Shown here: positions 1-10,842 of the stretch, in pieces
How the letters are laid out: each line of letters opens with the position of its first letter
How positions within the stretch are numbered: position 1 is the stretch's first letter
Source: Farysia itapuensis
Taxonomy: Eukaryota > Basidiomycota > Ustilaginomycetes > Ustilaginales > Ustilaginaceae
DNA: 64,000 bases
Direction: 5' to 3'
NCBI GenBank assembly: GCA_023212645.1
Contig: JALBYC010000006.1
Span: forward strand, 124,001 to 188,000
The notes under the pieces: generated by a model
The model's database searches: none
What the model was told of the DNA's origin: nothing
Seen by the model: only the letters and a program-made list of their open reading frames with translations
Position numbers and translations under genes: made by a program

Positions 1-232
1 TCAGCAAACCGAACAGACGAGAGGGAATGGTGGATGGTTGATTCACAAGCGTGCATGCAAAATTACGACGTGATAAAGGGGCAAGGGCAGAAGTAGAAGG
101 ATGCTTGAAGCTTTCGCTTGCAAAGTTGCAAGCAGAGCTTGATGCGTGTGCATCCATGTCTATTGCATGATTCTGTGATCGATTTGTACAAGATAGAAAG
201 CAGCAGCGTGTGACTATCGACCCATGAACGAT

Positions 233-693
233 TTACTTGGTCTCATCCTTGAGGTAAGTGATGAGGTCGTTGCGGTCCTTGTCCTTCTTCAGTCCGGCGA
301 AGGCCATCTTGGTACCTGGGATGTACTTCTTTGGGTTTTCAAGGTACTCAAAGAGAGTCTCCTCGTCCCATGTGATGCCCTTGTTGACATTGGCCTGTGT
401 GTAAGAGAAGCCCTCAACCGAGCCAGTCTTTCGTCCAAAGAGTCCATGAAGGTTGGGTCCGACTGTGTGTGAGAAACTTGCATGTCAGTCTGACTGTAAT
501 GTTACGGCGTTCCTGATCGGTGGCGGTGTACAAGCTAGCGTTCTACGCTGGTCTGGTATCACCAGAGAAATGTCTCCTCAAAATGTAGCCACTTACCTTT
601 GTTGGGTTCGCCGGATCCGAGAGTGTGGCACTGAGCACATCGGGTCTTGAAGAGACCAGCGCCCTTCTTCAGATCACCTTCCTTGAAGCCCAT
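233..693 (-). CDS. CYC1: Cytochrome c, two exons
   Basis: Soluble haem protein of the mitochondrial intermembrane space that carries electrons from complex III to complex IV. Exons 597-693 and 233-462 are joined across a 134 bp intron with a GTAAGT donor and CACACAG acceptor, giving 108 residues, the usual fungal length. The haem attachment motif CAQCH lies near residue 19, in exon 1. Exon 2 starts with [10 protein letters not shown] and carries the axial methionine loop GTKMAFAG and the C-terminal helix ending [11 protein letters not shown]. The start is the only methionine ahead of [10 protein letters not shown], the expected N-terminus. No presequence is expected in this family. Identity is very secure; only the expression pattern is unknown. 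Confidence 0.97.
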
Positions 694-1506
694 GATGAAG
701 AAGTGTGTGTAGAAGTCGAGGAGGTTGAAGCTTTGAAAGCTGTGTGTGAAGTGTTGGTGGTGGCAAAGAAAAATGAGTAAAAGTGAGGATCACTGATGTA
801 TTTGTGTTCAGTCTGAACCCGTGTACCGGGCTGTTCCTCGAGCGGCTATACTTGGGGGCCCTTTGCTGACTGAGTTGAGCTCCGATGATCAGCCAATAGT
901 ATCTTCACTAATGACAAGAAATTTTTCCAAATTTTCCTTCCATGCTCGACAAAAGCACCGATCCGTTCAATTCAGCCAGTGAGCTCAGAAATCTTTCAAA
1001 TCAATTTCCCCTACGGCGAAAGAATTCCGAGGCATCCCGACATTATCCGCCTACGTATGAGGCCATGAGGTCACGTGCCGAGCAACTTGTTAGAGTAACG
1101 GTTACACAACATCCAACGCGCGAACGGCCAACGGCCAACGACTTGGCGGCTAACGAGCGAACGACGGAGCACATCAACGTTGCTGAGATGTGAAGGATTT
1201 TGCACATGGATCTGACCGACACGTATCACCACGTTGCCAGAGGTCGACACAAGCTTGCACACACATGCCTGGAGCATCGGTATCAGAATTATTTATGAGT
1301 CAAAGCCGCTACCGGTCAAAGTAGCAACAAAGATGTTATATGAAAGGGACAACGCCGCTACGAGTACATCCTCCTCCGGACGAGCGCCGCTAAGATCGAG
1401 TGAACTACACTCGTAGATAGAGTGGTCCGACAATCTGCCTTGTCCAGAAGGAAAGAAACTGCTGGTACATGGTGGTATCTTTGGTATGCTGAGTCAAGAG
1501 AGATGT
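694..1506. other. Intergenic: cytochrome c promoter and MARVEL gene 3' flank
   Basis: About 0.8 kb without a recognisable gene. It should contain the cytochrome c promoter (next to 693) and the 3' end of the MARVEL gene (next to 1507). A short tandem of AACGGCC (1123-1136) is the only visible repeat. The small frames here have no recognisable sequence. Confidence 0.6.
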
Positions 1507-2073
1507 TTAGGCGAGAGACTCCTTGACGGAACGGCCACCGCGGAAAGCACCGCCGCCAATGAAGAGGACCACGGCCAGCATGAGAGTGAGAATGATCCAG
1601 CCGATCCAGGCGAATGCCATGAGAGCCTTGGTCGAGTTGCAGTAAGGGAATGGGTATCCCTTGTCAGCACAGTTGAAGCTGCCTCCAGTTCGGTCGGTCA
1701 AGGCAGCGGCACCAGCCATCCAGAAGATCCACGTGAGGAACAGAGTGATGGTGTGGCCGGCGATCGAAGTGATGACACCTCCAACGCTCATAAGGAAGAG
1801 AACGGTCTGTGAATTCGATGTTGGTCAGTATAGAGTTCTCGACCCTTTTCTTCTGTATCAACTCACATAAGCAATGCCAACGACGAAGCCCCACCATCCG
1901 GCAAAGACAAGGAAGCGAGTTGCATTGTTGATGCCGCTGGTAGGTGGGTTGTGGTTGGAGTTGTAGTCAGCGACAAGTGTCGAGGCAATAACGGCAACAA
2001 TGAAGGCGACAAAGGTGAAGATACCGAAAGCGATCGGGTGTCCGCGTCGGATAGCAGAGGAAGTGTCAACCAT
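1507..2073 (-). CDS. MARVEL-domain four-helix membrane protein, two exons
   Basis: Exons 1867-2073 and 1507-1806, separated by a 60 bp intron with a GTGAGT donor, encode 168 residues. Four hydrophobic segments are visible: about residues 14-33, 52-68, 70-100 and 128-150. The stretch ATRFLVFAGWWGFVVGIAY and the following helix match fungal MARVEL-domain proteins, a family of tetraspanning proteins linked to membrane microdomains and vesicle traffic. A loop between the last helices holds two cysteines (FNCADKGYPFPYC) that could form a disulphide. The methionine before VDTSSAIRRGHP was chosen because it directly precedes the conserved RRGHPI motif; the frame is open further upstream but that sequence looks untranslated. 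The exact cellular role cannot be read from sequence. Confidence 0.88.
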
Positions 2074-2771
2074 GGCTGCTAAAGGTGTGTTGATGTAGGA
2101 TAGAGTGGCAACGACGAGCGGATGTGTGATAGGTGGTGAGCAAGAAACTGAGCGCAGAGACTGCACTCAGTATATATTTGAAACTACGGTGGCTATGACT
2201 GGGACGGAATTAGCTATGCCTTTGAGCTGTTGGATGACCGCGGCTTGCCTTCGTCATCGCTATGACTGGAAATATGAACCCTGGACCCGCCCAAACGGGC
2301 CGTTCTATTTTGGTTTAGGACAAACATACAATTTGTGTGACAGACTAGTATTGTCAAATTCAAAGATCGCGTGCAGCATAAAAGTACTTTGCAGATCAAT
2401 GCCGTCATCGCTGCAGCCGGCTTTCCGATGCGGAACCAAACATGTGTAACTCAAAGAACAGCTCATGTACCGCCACGAAAGAGAGTCGAGCACAACAGGC
2501 CATGTTCACATTGTCACGGTCTTACGCCATGCGCCGTCAGATCTCGCTACGTCGTTGGTTCTAGTGTCGAGTGTGTTGACGTGTTGATGCAGGGCAAGCG
2601 TCGCTCTAACACTCTGTGCTTGACAACGATGTAAGATTGTTGCGATCCCACGTTTGTATTTTCGGCCGAGGTCACGCGTCAACTGTATTCGCACGTCTGT
2701 TGGATCGGCGTTGAGTGGCTCACGATATTGAGATTTACACCTTCTCACCATCCCGAACACATATCGACAAA
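2074..2771. promoter_or_regulatory. Divergent promoter region, MARVEL gene / RPS21
   Basis: About 0.7 kb between two divergently transcribed genes. It should hold both promoters. No gene, repeat or recognisable binding site was seen. Confidence 0.5.
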
Positions 2772-3704
2772 ATGGAGAACGACCGCGTAAGTGCTTGCAA
2801 GCTCACGGAAGCACGCAGAGGACGTTTGCTCTGCTAGCCACTGGCTACTACCCAGTCAAGGGCAGACTTTGGCATGACATCCGGCCTTGCTGCCTGAAAG
2901 ACGATGTATGATTTCACGTCAAGTCGCACCCTGTGCCGCTGCCTCGATGCTGTCGAGCCCTCATGCAGTCGAACAGAAAAGTGAGAATAATTCGTACTAA
3001 CTTGTACTTTTGTGATACACTCATAGGGAGATCTTGTTGACCTTTACGTCCCCCGAAAGTGTGCCGCTACTGGCCGCATCATTGAGGCCAAGGACCATGC
3101 TTCCGTCCAGATCGCCGTTGCCGATGTTGACGCCAACGGACGAATGATCCCCGGACAGTCCACCGTCTTTCCTCTCTCCGGCTTCGTCCGACAGCTTGGC
3201 GAGGGCGATGACTCTTTGAACCGTCTCGCCCAGAAGGAAGGTCGTAAGTACTTGTAAAATCCAGCCGATTGATACGCCTGCCACCGAGACCTGCAATGTT
3301 GTCGCACGTCAGCAAACACGCACGTCCCAGCAACTTCTCGGCATGTCCGCCCTTGACAGTCTGCACTAGACGCATCTCCCGTCTTCTCGCAGGATTCCAA
3401 ATATTTTGATATAAGGAGCGAAGAACAAATCAGCATCGGATAAGATCTCAATGTTCGGGGCTTTCTTTACAGAGAGCACACTCAGTGGACCACAGAGAGT
3501 CAGACCTTTGCTACATTTCCAGCGTTCCCATGTCCCCGTTGCGCATGCTGCACCCAGCACAGTGCGACGAGATTCATGACAGGCATCGCAGACGCACAGT
3601 GGCAGGCACTTCGGGCTTCAATGGATTCCAGGTTCAGCTGGCTGACTTCTTCGATTTCTTTTTGACTAACAGTGCTTCGCAACGTCTGGTCCCACCAAAA
3701 GTAA
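2772..3704 (+). CDS. RPS21: 40S ribosomal protein eS21, three exons
   Basis: Component of the small ribosomal subunit. Exon 1 (2772-2786) codes only MENDR. Exon 2 (3027-3243) codes [15 protein letters not shown] through [10 protein letters not shown]. Exon 3 (3673-3704) completes [11 protein letters not shown]. The total is 87 residues, the same as yeast Rps21. Intron 1 is 240 bp and intron 2 is 429 bp, both long for this window. Exon 3 was placed because it alone restores the conserved LLxNVWS tail, and it is preceded by a branch point and acceptor reading TTGACTAACAG. Reading through the second donor would give a premature end after KEGRKYL. A micro-exon start and long introns are common in fungal ribosomal protein genes. 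Identity is secure and the splice sites are inferred. Confidence 0.95.
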
Positions 3705-3961
3705 AGGACCCTCTCTCGTTGTCGATCTACATTCTTTCCCGCTCAAAAACGGCCAATCCGTCGAACTCGTGGAGAAGGACAGGTCGATTCTTCACTGTAT
3801 ACACATTGCACACGCACACCCATTTCCATTGCCCTCTTCGTGTGGTTTCTTTTGCGAAGACTTTGAGAGAAGCGAGTACGCGGAAAAGAGTTGACACCGT
3901 TACATACGCAAAACAGAATGAGATTGCAGGTGTGAGGGGCTAGGACACAGCTTTGGGCGGT

Positions 3962-6900
3962 CTACGCGGTAACGATCTCGCCTTCTTTGCTGTCGGCCCC
4001 TACTGGATCGTCAGCGGCGATCTCCGGTTCAGCTTGGCTCTCTTCTGCCACTTCGACGGTGCCCTCGCCTGTGGCGTGAGCTGGATTGTCGATAGCTTGC
4101 CTTCGGCTGGAAAGCCATTGAGACCATCGTTCAGATCGCTGCTTCTTAATGGTCGCGGCCTTCTGGTCGATTTCGGCGACCTCCTCTGCGGAGCGGATAC
4201 GCACAAAGACGTCCTCCGTGTCATGCACGAAGAAGAGTTTGAACGTCTTGAGACAGATGCGAATCTCGAGTGCACTTCGAGTCACGTAGCGCATGTTGGT
4301 GGTATCGTCTTCCACGCTTGCATTTGCGGGCAAAGAGCGCTTGAGGAAAGGTGCCTGGGCCTCGGCAGGAAGTCCTTCCGTGGGCGTCCACAAACTGAAG
4401 CTTGACATGTAGTGAAGCCATTTCTGTTCGGCTGTTCTTGCTTCGTCCAGAGTAAGATCATCCTTGGACAGCATCTGCACGAGCAGCGTGTAGGAACTCG
4501 GGACCCATTCCAGTCGGAACAGGTTCTCATCCTTGCCAATCAAACCTTCAGCAGTCATGCGATCAGCAATCTGCTGGCGGTAGCTCGTCAACGAGCTCGG
4601 AGAGCTGGCTCGATTCTGTTCCATGATGGCTTGAAGCTCTTGGCATTTGCTGTCGGTGGTCAAGAATTGGGCAACCTTGACCAGAGCTCCTATGACTTTG
4701 TCCAAAGTAAAGACAATGTAGCCCTCGATGCCATACATATACCGGACGCTTTCTTCAAATGTAGCTTGGTCAATGTCACCGTCGAAGAGCTTTTCGCACA
4801 TGTCGAGCAAAGTATCGTAGTAGCGCGAGGGATGCAAGATCAGGCCCGCCTCCTCGTTCGTAGGTGCAACCGGTCCCAAGTGTGATGCATTGGCTGTAGC
4901 TCCTACCACGGTGGCAGGCCCGTTGGCTACATCTTGCCCGAGTTCAATAGCAATCGGGTTGATTTTGCTTCGAATGGGCTGCTTGGCAGCCATCTGGGTA
5001 CCGAGCCCCTTCATGCGGTTCAAACGAGAATACAGCAATTGCAATAGCCTCGCGAACACAAAGAAGTGGCTGTTGCAGAAGAAGTTGACCGGTGTCTGAC
5101 CTTCGGCTTGACTTTCAGCCTTCTCGATTGCGTCGCCTATGTTGACTTGCTGTCCTTGCTGCGAATCCAGTGTGGAATGAAGATCAGAATTCATCCAGGT
5201 TCCGGCCGACGGTGGCGGATCAACGTTCGCACCGGCGGCCTTGGCCGTCGACGCTTCCGCAGCAGGCAGGTCTGCTTCGGAGACTGTTTCTGCCGTCGTC
5301 CTGTCTAGAGCCTCAGCAGCAGAAATTGCACTGCTTGCAGATGCATTCAGACTGGTAGCGACTGCGTCACCGCTATTTTTCGAGCCATCTTCCATGTCCA
5401 CATCCTCCGCAGGTGCGACAGAAGGCGCCACCGTGTTGGAAGTCTGGTTAGCAAGAGCTTCAGCGGCTGTATCGATGTCGGCGACAATCGACGGGCTAGA
5501 GGCTCGAGCATTTGCAGAGACAGCAAGACTCACTGCTTCAGCGGAATCGTCCACACCATCACCGTTCTGCTTGGACGTTTCGGCTTGGTTCCTCAAGATC
5601 TTCTTCCGGAGGTCCGCTTGCTGCTTTTTTCCTCTTCGACCACCAGAACCGGACAAGACCGAGCCGCTGTCTGTGTCGTCGTCAGCGGCAGTACCTTCGC
5701 TGCGACTGTCTTCTTCCAGCTGGCTCTTCCCATCCTCGTCATCGTCCAGTTCGACCTCGCCATTGAGGAGCTCATCGAAGTCGGTCGTATCGGACGCCAG
5801 CATCTTTGGCACGAACGATCGCAAAAAGGCCTCGATTCGTTCCCGGTCGTTGGAGCTGTAGCTTCCCGTCGAGCGATCAAGGAAGCTGAAAGCCAGCTTG
5901 AGAACGTCAGTCAAAACAGCCATGTCGTCCATTACATAGACCAGCTGATGGCGTGGCTTGGGTCGGGGAAGAGTCGGATCCAAGGTGAGTCTGCGCTGTT
6001 GTTGTTGAATCTTGCGAGCTTCAATTTCGGCGACGAAGGCCTTGGCAGTGATGGACTTTTTGTCAGACGCCTTGAAGTTAACGCCCTGATGGTCAAGGCT
6101 CTTGTAGTAATTGCGTGCATCTACTTCGCGCCAAACCTTGTTCCATTCGCGCTGTGCTCGCTTCCACTCTTCGTCCTTCTGCTTGAGACGGTGCAGAACG
6201 ATGGGCACAGCGACGCATGGGGTATCGTGGAGAGCATTTATGACCTCGAGACCCTGCTCGCGACCGTAGACCTTCTTAATAACCCGTTGATATATACTCT
6301 TGCTTTGGCCACCGAGACCTGGCTTCAGTCGGAAGGCGACTTTTTCTTCGTTGTCCATGGTGGAGATCCTTGCTGCAATAGGTTCGAGAAGCGCAATGGT
6401 GCGCAAATTTGCCTCAATGTGGTAATCATATTCGTGCCTTTCTTCTTCCGACCTGTATAGGGCATCCTCGTATGGATTCTTCTTATGAGGGTTGAAGCCT
6501 TCGCCTTCAGATGCCCAGGTTGGATGGCTGACCCAAGAATCATTGAGAACTTCCCAGCACATGGGGTCCCGACCAGAGCAAGCCAGTTCGACCTCTGACT
6601 TCGGAAGCTTGCGGTACGACGCTCCGTACACTTTGCAAGTACTGAGATCAACCTTTTCTCGAAGCGGAGCGGGCACATTCTCGACGATGGGATCTTCATT
6701 GTCCAACCAGCCGTGCTTGCCCATGTCGTATCCACACAATCCTTTAAAGGTAGCAAAGAGCTCGCGGTTTGCTCCAATGAAGAGCGCAGCACGATCCACA
6801 AGGGTCTTGACGTCGATGATATCTTGCGTGTAGAGATTGAGCAGCTTGAGGAAATCAAGGTAGGTGGTGCGATCATCAATGTGCTTCTTGACGCGATCAA

Positions 6901-8368
6901 AGAATGCGACCTCATCGAGCGTTGCTAGAGGTGCTTGACTCTGTCCTAGAGCCAAACCATTGATAACGGTGCCTTGAGGCACGAGACCTGTAGCCTCTGC
7001 TGCTACCATGCCATCTATGCCGTAGACATGATGCATCTGGCCAGGGTGCGCAAAAGTTGGCGAGGAGGGAACAGCATCCTGTCGGAGCGGTGGCGTTCTT
7101 TGTTCCCCCTTCTGACCATGTTTGGACTTTTTGTTTTTACTGAGGCCGGATTTTCCAGTCTCGTTGGCCCCGCTCCTCTTTTTGCGCGAGCCAGGTTGCC
7201 CAGGAGTAGGAATACCAGATGCAGAAGTTGCGCCTGGTTTTCGTCCAGACATCATATCGTCCGACGAGCCCATAGCTCTCGAGCCTGCCAGATGGCCCAT
7301 CGAGCCACCTGCTGAAGGTGCATTGCCTCCACCGAGGCCCGATGTAACCTGACCCAGCATGTTGAAGAGTCCTCCACTAGGTTGAGCACCAGCCGAGGTG
7401 TCCGGAAGGAACTGCTTGAATTCGTCCAAGAGATCCTTTGCATTCTCGAACAGGATGGTGACTTGTGCGTAGACCTCGTGGATGGGACGCTGTTCCTTTT
7501 GATATGTCTGGAGAATTTCGAGGAATTGCTTGTACGTGTCCGGATCCTGCGAAAAGCGTTGCTTGATCTTGTTGACATAGTTGATGGCGTGGTTGAACTC
7601 GACAGGCGGTCGCTTAGAGTCTTGCAGGGGAGTCAAAGGCCCGGCAGAACCATTGTGCATATTGCTGTGTGGACCGCCAGTACTGGCGCTGGACGGCAGC
7701 GGGGACTGTGCTCGACCGTGGCCGTGGTGAGGAGGCATTGACGCCATGGAACTTGACCCGTGGACAAGGTGTTGCTGGCTTCCGATACCCATAGATTGCC
7801 CAGAGGCACCGGAGAAGCCAGACGTATTGGTATTGTGAGCCATGGGATGGGCAGCCGAACTTCCCAAGTACGAACCGGGCTCGTGGGAGTGAGACTGTGA
7901 ATGCATGTGTGACATAGGCTGGTCCGCATGCCTGGCCCCAGATCCGTGAGCCATACTGATGCCACCCGAGCCACGAGGATTCGCCTGCTGGGCAGAGGAT
8001 GCCATACCTTGTGCGCCAGGCCCGGTGCCACTCATCCGGTTGATGGCCCCAGCAATGCCGACACCGCCTGGCGTCTGCGTGGTGGTGCCGGTGGGAGTGG
8101 TGACGGTGATAAGATTGCTCTCGCTCGGATCTAAGCTGCATTCGATGCGGTAGCCCGGCGGCAAGAAGGTGTTGAAGCCCTGAATGAGGCTAGGATGACC
8201 ACGAAAGAGGGTCGAGACTCGCTCGATGACGCCAGGAGTGTCTATCGACTGGCTCTTGAAGTCCTTCATGATGTCCAGGAAGCGATTGTAGACGTCGGGA
8301 TGCTCGGCAAACTGGACCTTGACCTGGTCCAGATATGAGAGCGCATCTTTGACGTTAAGTGTCGCCAT
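3962..8368 (-). CDS. SIN3: SIN3-type transcriptional corepressor scaffold
   Basis: Nuclear scaffold of the Sin3-Rpd3 histone deacetylase complex; it links DNA-binding repressors to the deacetylase. The single frame codes 1468 residues. Paired amphipathic helix domains lie at about 4-72 (LNVKDALSYLDQVKVQF), 257-323 and 485-547. The histone deacetylase interaction domain follows at about 572-730 (YRKLPKSEVELACSGRDPMCWEVLNDSW, quoted in part). A Sin3 C-terminal domain sits around 1110-1400 (FFCNSHFFVFARLLQLLYSR). Linkers are rich in Gly, Ser, His and Met, and an acidic serine stretch lies near 890-1000. Unusually, PAH1 starts at residue 4, whereas most fungal homologues have a long N-terminal extension. 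An upstream exon is possible but none was found. No intron interrupts the frame. It shares a divergent spacer with the transporter at 8911. Confidence 0.95.
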   Translation of the reverse strand: MATLNVKDALSYLDQVKVQFAEHPDVYNRFLDIMKDFKSQSIDTPGVIERVSTLFRGHPSLIQGFNTFLPPGYRIECSLDPSESNLITVTTPTGTTTQTPGGVGIAGAINRMSGTGPGAQGMASSAQQANPRGSGGISMAHGSGARHADQPMSHMHSQSHSHEPGSYLGSSAAHPMAHNTNTSGFSGASGQSMGIGSQQHLVHGSSSMASMPPHHGHGRAQSPLPSSASTGGPHSNMHNGSAGPLTPLQDSKRPPVEFNHAINYVNKIKQRFSQDPDTYKQFLEILQTYQKEQRPIHEVYAQVTILFENAKDLLDEFKQFLPDTSAGAQPSGGLFNMLGQVTSGLGGGNAPSAGGSMGHLAGSRAMGSSDDMMSGRKPGATSASGIPTPGQPGSRKKRSGANETGKSGLSKNKKSKHGQKGEQRTPPLRQDAVPSSPTFAHPGQMHHVYGIDGMVAAEATGLVPQGTVINGLALGQSQAPLATLDEVAFFDRVKKHIDDRTTYLDFLKLLNLYTQDIIDVKTLVDRAALFIGANRELFATFKGLCGYDMGKHGWLDNEDPIVENVPAPLREKVDLSTCKVYGASYRKLPKSEVELACSGRDPMCWEVLNDSWVSHPTWASEGEGFNPHKKNPYEDALYRSEEERHEYDYHIEANLRTIALLEPIAARISTMDNEEKVAFRLKPGLGGQSKSIYQRVIKKVYGREQGLEVINALHDTPCVAVPIVLHRLKQKDEEWKRAQREWNKVWREVDARNYYKSLDHQGVNFKASDKKSITAKAFVAEIEARKIQQQQRRLTLDPTLPRPKPRHQLVYVMDDMAVLTDVLKLAFSFLDRSTGSYSSNDRERIEAFLRSFVPKMLASDTTDFDELLNGEVELDDDEDGKSQLEEDSRSEGTAADDDTDSGSVLSGSGGRRGKKQQADLRKKILRNQAETSKQNGDGVDDSAEAVSLAVSANARASSPSIVADIDTAAEALANQTSNTVAPSVAPAEDVDMEDGSKNSGDAVATSLNASASSAISAAEALDRTTAETVSEADLPAAEASTAKAAGANVDPPPSAGTWMNSDLHSTLDSQQGQQVNIGDAIEKAESQAEGQTPVNFFCNSHFFVFARLLQLLYSRLNRMKGLGTQMAAKQPIRSKINPIAIELGQDVANGPATVVGATANASHLGPVAPTNEEAGLILHPSRYYDTLLDMCEKLFDGDIDQATFEESVRYMYGIEGYIVFTLDKVIGALVKVAQFLTTDSKCQELQAIMEQNRASSPSSLTSYRQQIADRMTAEGLIGKDENLFRLEWVPSSYTLLVQMLSKDDLTLDEARTAEQKWLHYMSSFSLWTPTEGLPAEAQAPFLKRSLPANASVEDDTTNMRYVTRSALEIRICLKTFKLFFVHDTEDVFVRIRSAEEVAEIDQKAATIKKQRSERWSQWLSSRRQAIDNPAHATGEGTVEVAEESQAEPEIAADDPVGADSKEGEIVTA

Positions 8369-8910
8369 CTTGACCCGTTCCTTGACTCACGTAGAGGATG
8401 GTATGGATCTTGGTTTGGCAGACCAGCCTCCGTCTGAGAGTGTGAGGGGAGATGTTACGTCAGAGTGGTGCGCAATACGCAGATGCCAGATTGACGAAAA
8501 CAACAAGAAGGAAAGGAAATGGGAGCAGCGATGGTGTGCGGTAAAGTTGCCGGTCGAAGGGGGGGAAGGAGCAAAGTCACGTCCTGCTTTCCCGAGTTCC
8601 ATTTCTGATTTCCAGGAGAGAGATCCGGGTCAGTGCGGCACCGTCTGGAGACCGTACGCGATCACGATCCGCAATCCAAACGCGATATAGGGCAGTCTAA
8701 CATCTCTTGGTGATTTTTTTGCAGCTTTTTCATTCTACATTCGTACGGCTGCGTGGAAGACCGCACGGCGGCACGCGAAATCACGAATTTGATGTAGCCG
8801 GAGCCACCGCCACGAGCAGCGGAAACACCGGTGAGATTTCATTTGGACCCTGATTTACTGCGTCAATCAGGAGCTCGGCAGATCCCTCAGCTGTCCAAGC
8901 ATCTCGGACA
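8369..8910. promoter_or_regulatory. Divergent promoter region, SIN3 / MFS transporter
   Basis: About 0.54 kb between two genes read outwards. Presumed to hold both promoters. A short open frame on the minus strand (8387-8602) ends in a stop just before the SIN3 start and does not resemble SIN3. No defined site was recognised. Confidence 0.5.
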
Positions 8911-10842
8911 ATGAGTGCGCGGACAGAAGAGTCAAGGCCTCTCTTGGCAGAACGTCCCAGCTCTGCTCATCGGGGCGAGGCTGGCACCGTAATTGCGCTA
9001 CATCGTCCGGGGCTATTGCAAGCAGCTCGTGACCAATGGCCACTTCTCCGCATCATGATCGTAGCCCTCTTGTGGGGAATGGGAAGCTATGGTGCGGCAC
9101 CATCCTATTTGGACGGCCTGAGAGCTTACACCTGTGCATATCACTACAGCATGCATCCTATTTTGCTGCCCGACCATCCACGCCCCAACTTGCCGCATGA
9201 CCGTGATCGGCCGTGTGCTGTCAAAGGCGTGGAGAGCAAGGTGGGTGTGCTCGTAGCTGCTGTGACCATGCTCAGCTTCTTCCTGTCCAGTGTCAGTATG
9301 CTCTTCTACGGACCTCGCCTCTCCAAATGGGGTCGCAAGCCAATGCTCATCATCTCTCTGGTGTCTAATATCATCAACTATGCTCCCTTCATTGTCCTTC
9401 CGTTGGGCTACCCCTTCGGTGACATTCCGTCAGAGCTACTCGTTAGTCCGACAGCTTCCATGGGCGTCATTTTGGCTTCCAGTTGCATTGTAGGATTGAC
9501 TGGCTTCGCTGGTCTCTTTCTCTGTGTCATGCGAGTCATGATTGTGGACGTAGCCCCGCCTACGCGTAGGACAGTCACCCTTAACTGGCTCATCAGTGCT
9601 ACTCTCCTGGGTGGCTTCTTCGGCCCTTTGCTAGCAGCATGGGCTCTTGACACGTCTGTTCAGCCTCGTATGCCGCGAGCGCCTGAGCCCGCTGCTTACC
9701 TTGACTGGTTCGCGGTCTCATCGCCCTCCTTGTCGATCCTGGCCGATGATCGCCGTCACCACTCTAAACACGGCAATCCAGCGGCCCTAGTCGCATGTTG
9801 TTGGGTCTTTACTGTGGCGATCTTGTGGTCACTCGTAATGATGCCAGAGACCAGTCCAAAAACCACAGTAATGCCTCCTCGAAGCTCCAATAACGCAGAA
9901 AGTGCCCAGAACTCTAGCCTGCGGTTACAGGCGGGTGCACCGAGCGCTAGTGTCGCCATGAGCACAGCTCTGTTCAGAACCTCAAGAGTACTTGGTCCTC
10001 TCTCGATGTATCTACCACAGACAACCAAGGACGGATCCAAGGACTTCCGACTGACCTGGTTAGCCCTAGCGGGTATGTTCTCCAACATTGGTACCAATGC
10101 GCTTCAATACATTGCCATCTTCGCAGGCTACAAGTTCGACTTTACGCCTGATGCAATCGGTCTCTTACTCGGCTTGATTGGAGCAACGAGAGCCATTTGG
10201 CTTATCTTCGCCATTCCCTTAGTGGTGATCTTTCTGGAAAGGAAAGTGAAGAAGCCACGTGCGGTCTCGCACCTTTCGAGAACAGAGCTAGAAGATTTAG
10301 CCAAAGTTGGTCTCAAGAGCTCATCCACAGGTCCTGTTGGCCCTACCTCGCACGACTCAGTTGATCAGCAAGGGGACTCTGAGACAACAGCATCTGTAAT
10401 TCGATCTGTGGTTTTATGGCGTACAGCCATGGACGTCGCTATAGGCAAATTGTCGTATGCTGCAGATATTGTCGGCTATCTCGTCGTGTTCCTTTCTGCT
10501 GGATTGTCCAACGCGGCTGCCATGATTGTTGGAACTCTCTTTCTGTCCTTCGGCGCCGGAGCAGGACCGGCTGTGGCTTCGGCGGCTATTGCCACCATAC
10601 AGGATATGAAGCAGTCGCAACACCCTTCGCTGGATGCATCCCTTCATGCGTCCCCCACCGACGATTGGCTGGCGGCCTTGTCCATATCCGACAACGTAGT
10701 GAACGGTTTCAGTCCCGTCCTCCTTAGTCTTGTCTACAGTCTCACGATCGAGACGGCTTTTCCTTCCGTCTGCTTCTTGATCCCCACCGTTGGTTACGTA
10801 CTGTCATTCGCGTTGCTATCTATGGTGCAGACGAAGCCATAG
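8911..10842 (+). CDS. Major facilitator superfamily transporter
   Basis: Multi-span membrane protein of 643 residues. Hydrophobic segments include about 45-62, 110-132, 143-166, 180-208, 222-243 and several more in the C-terminal half, consistent with 11-12 helices. The loop after the second early helix reads YGPRLSKWGRKPMLI, a variant of the MFS motif A (GxLaDRxGRkp). A luminal-type loop with two cysteines lies at about 75-102. The cytoplasmic loops around 310-350 and 455-500 are hydrophilic and serine-rich. It resembles fungal MFS proteins of broad or unknown specificity, so no substrate can be assigned. The ATG at 8911 is the first in frame, and the leading SRPLL motif is a dileucine-like sorting signal often seen in vacuolar transporters (inference). 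Confidence 0.88.
   Translation: MSARTEESRPLLAERPSSAHRGEAGTVIALHRPGLLQAARDQWPLLRIMIVALLWGMGSYGAAPSYLDGLRAYTCAYHYSMHPILLPDHPRPNLPHDRDRPCAVKGVESKVGVLVAAVTMLSFFLSSVSMLFYGPRLSKWGRKPMLIISLVSNIINYAPFIVLPLGYPFGDIPSELLVSPTASMGVILASSCIVGLTGFAGLFLCVMRVMIVDVAPPTRRTVTLNWLISATLLGGFFGPLLAAWALDTSVQPRMPRAPEPAAYLDWFAVSSPSLSILADDRRHHSKHGNPAALVACCWVFTVAILWSLVMMPETSPKTTVMPPRSSNNAESAQNSSLRLQAGAPSASVAMSTALFRTSRVLGPLSMYLPQTTKDGSKDFRLTWLALAGMFSNIGTNALQYIAIFAGYKFDFTPDAIGLLLGLIGATRAIWLIFAIPLVVIFLERKVKKPRAVSHLSRTELEDLAKVGLKSSSTGPVGPTSHDSVDQQGDSETTASVIRSVVLWRTAMDVAIGKLSYAADIVGYLVVFLSAGLSNAAAMIVGTLFLSFGAGAGPAVASAAIATIQDMKQSQHPSLDASLHASPTDDWLAALSISDNVVNGFSPVLLSLVYSLTIETAFPSVCFLIPTVGYVLSFALLSMVQTKP

Noticed and set aside
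1123..1150. Short AACGGCC tandem
   Set aside because: Only two units plus a partial; too short to assign any meaning.
5241..6460. Overlapping plus-strand frames of 206 and 291 codons
   Set aside because: Antisense to the SIN3 coding sequence; the serine-rich text mirrors its acidic and serine stretches.
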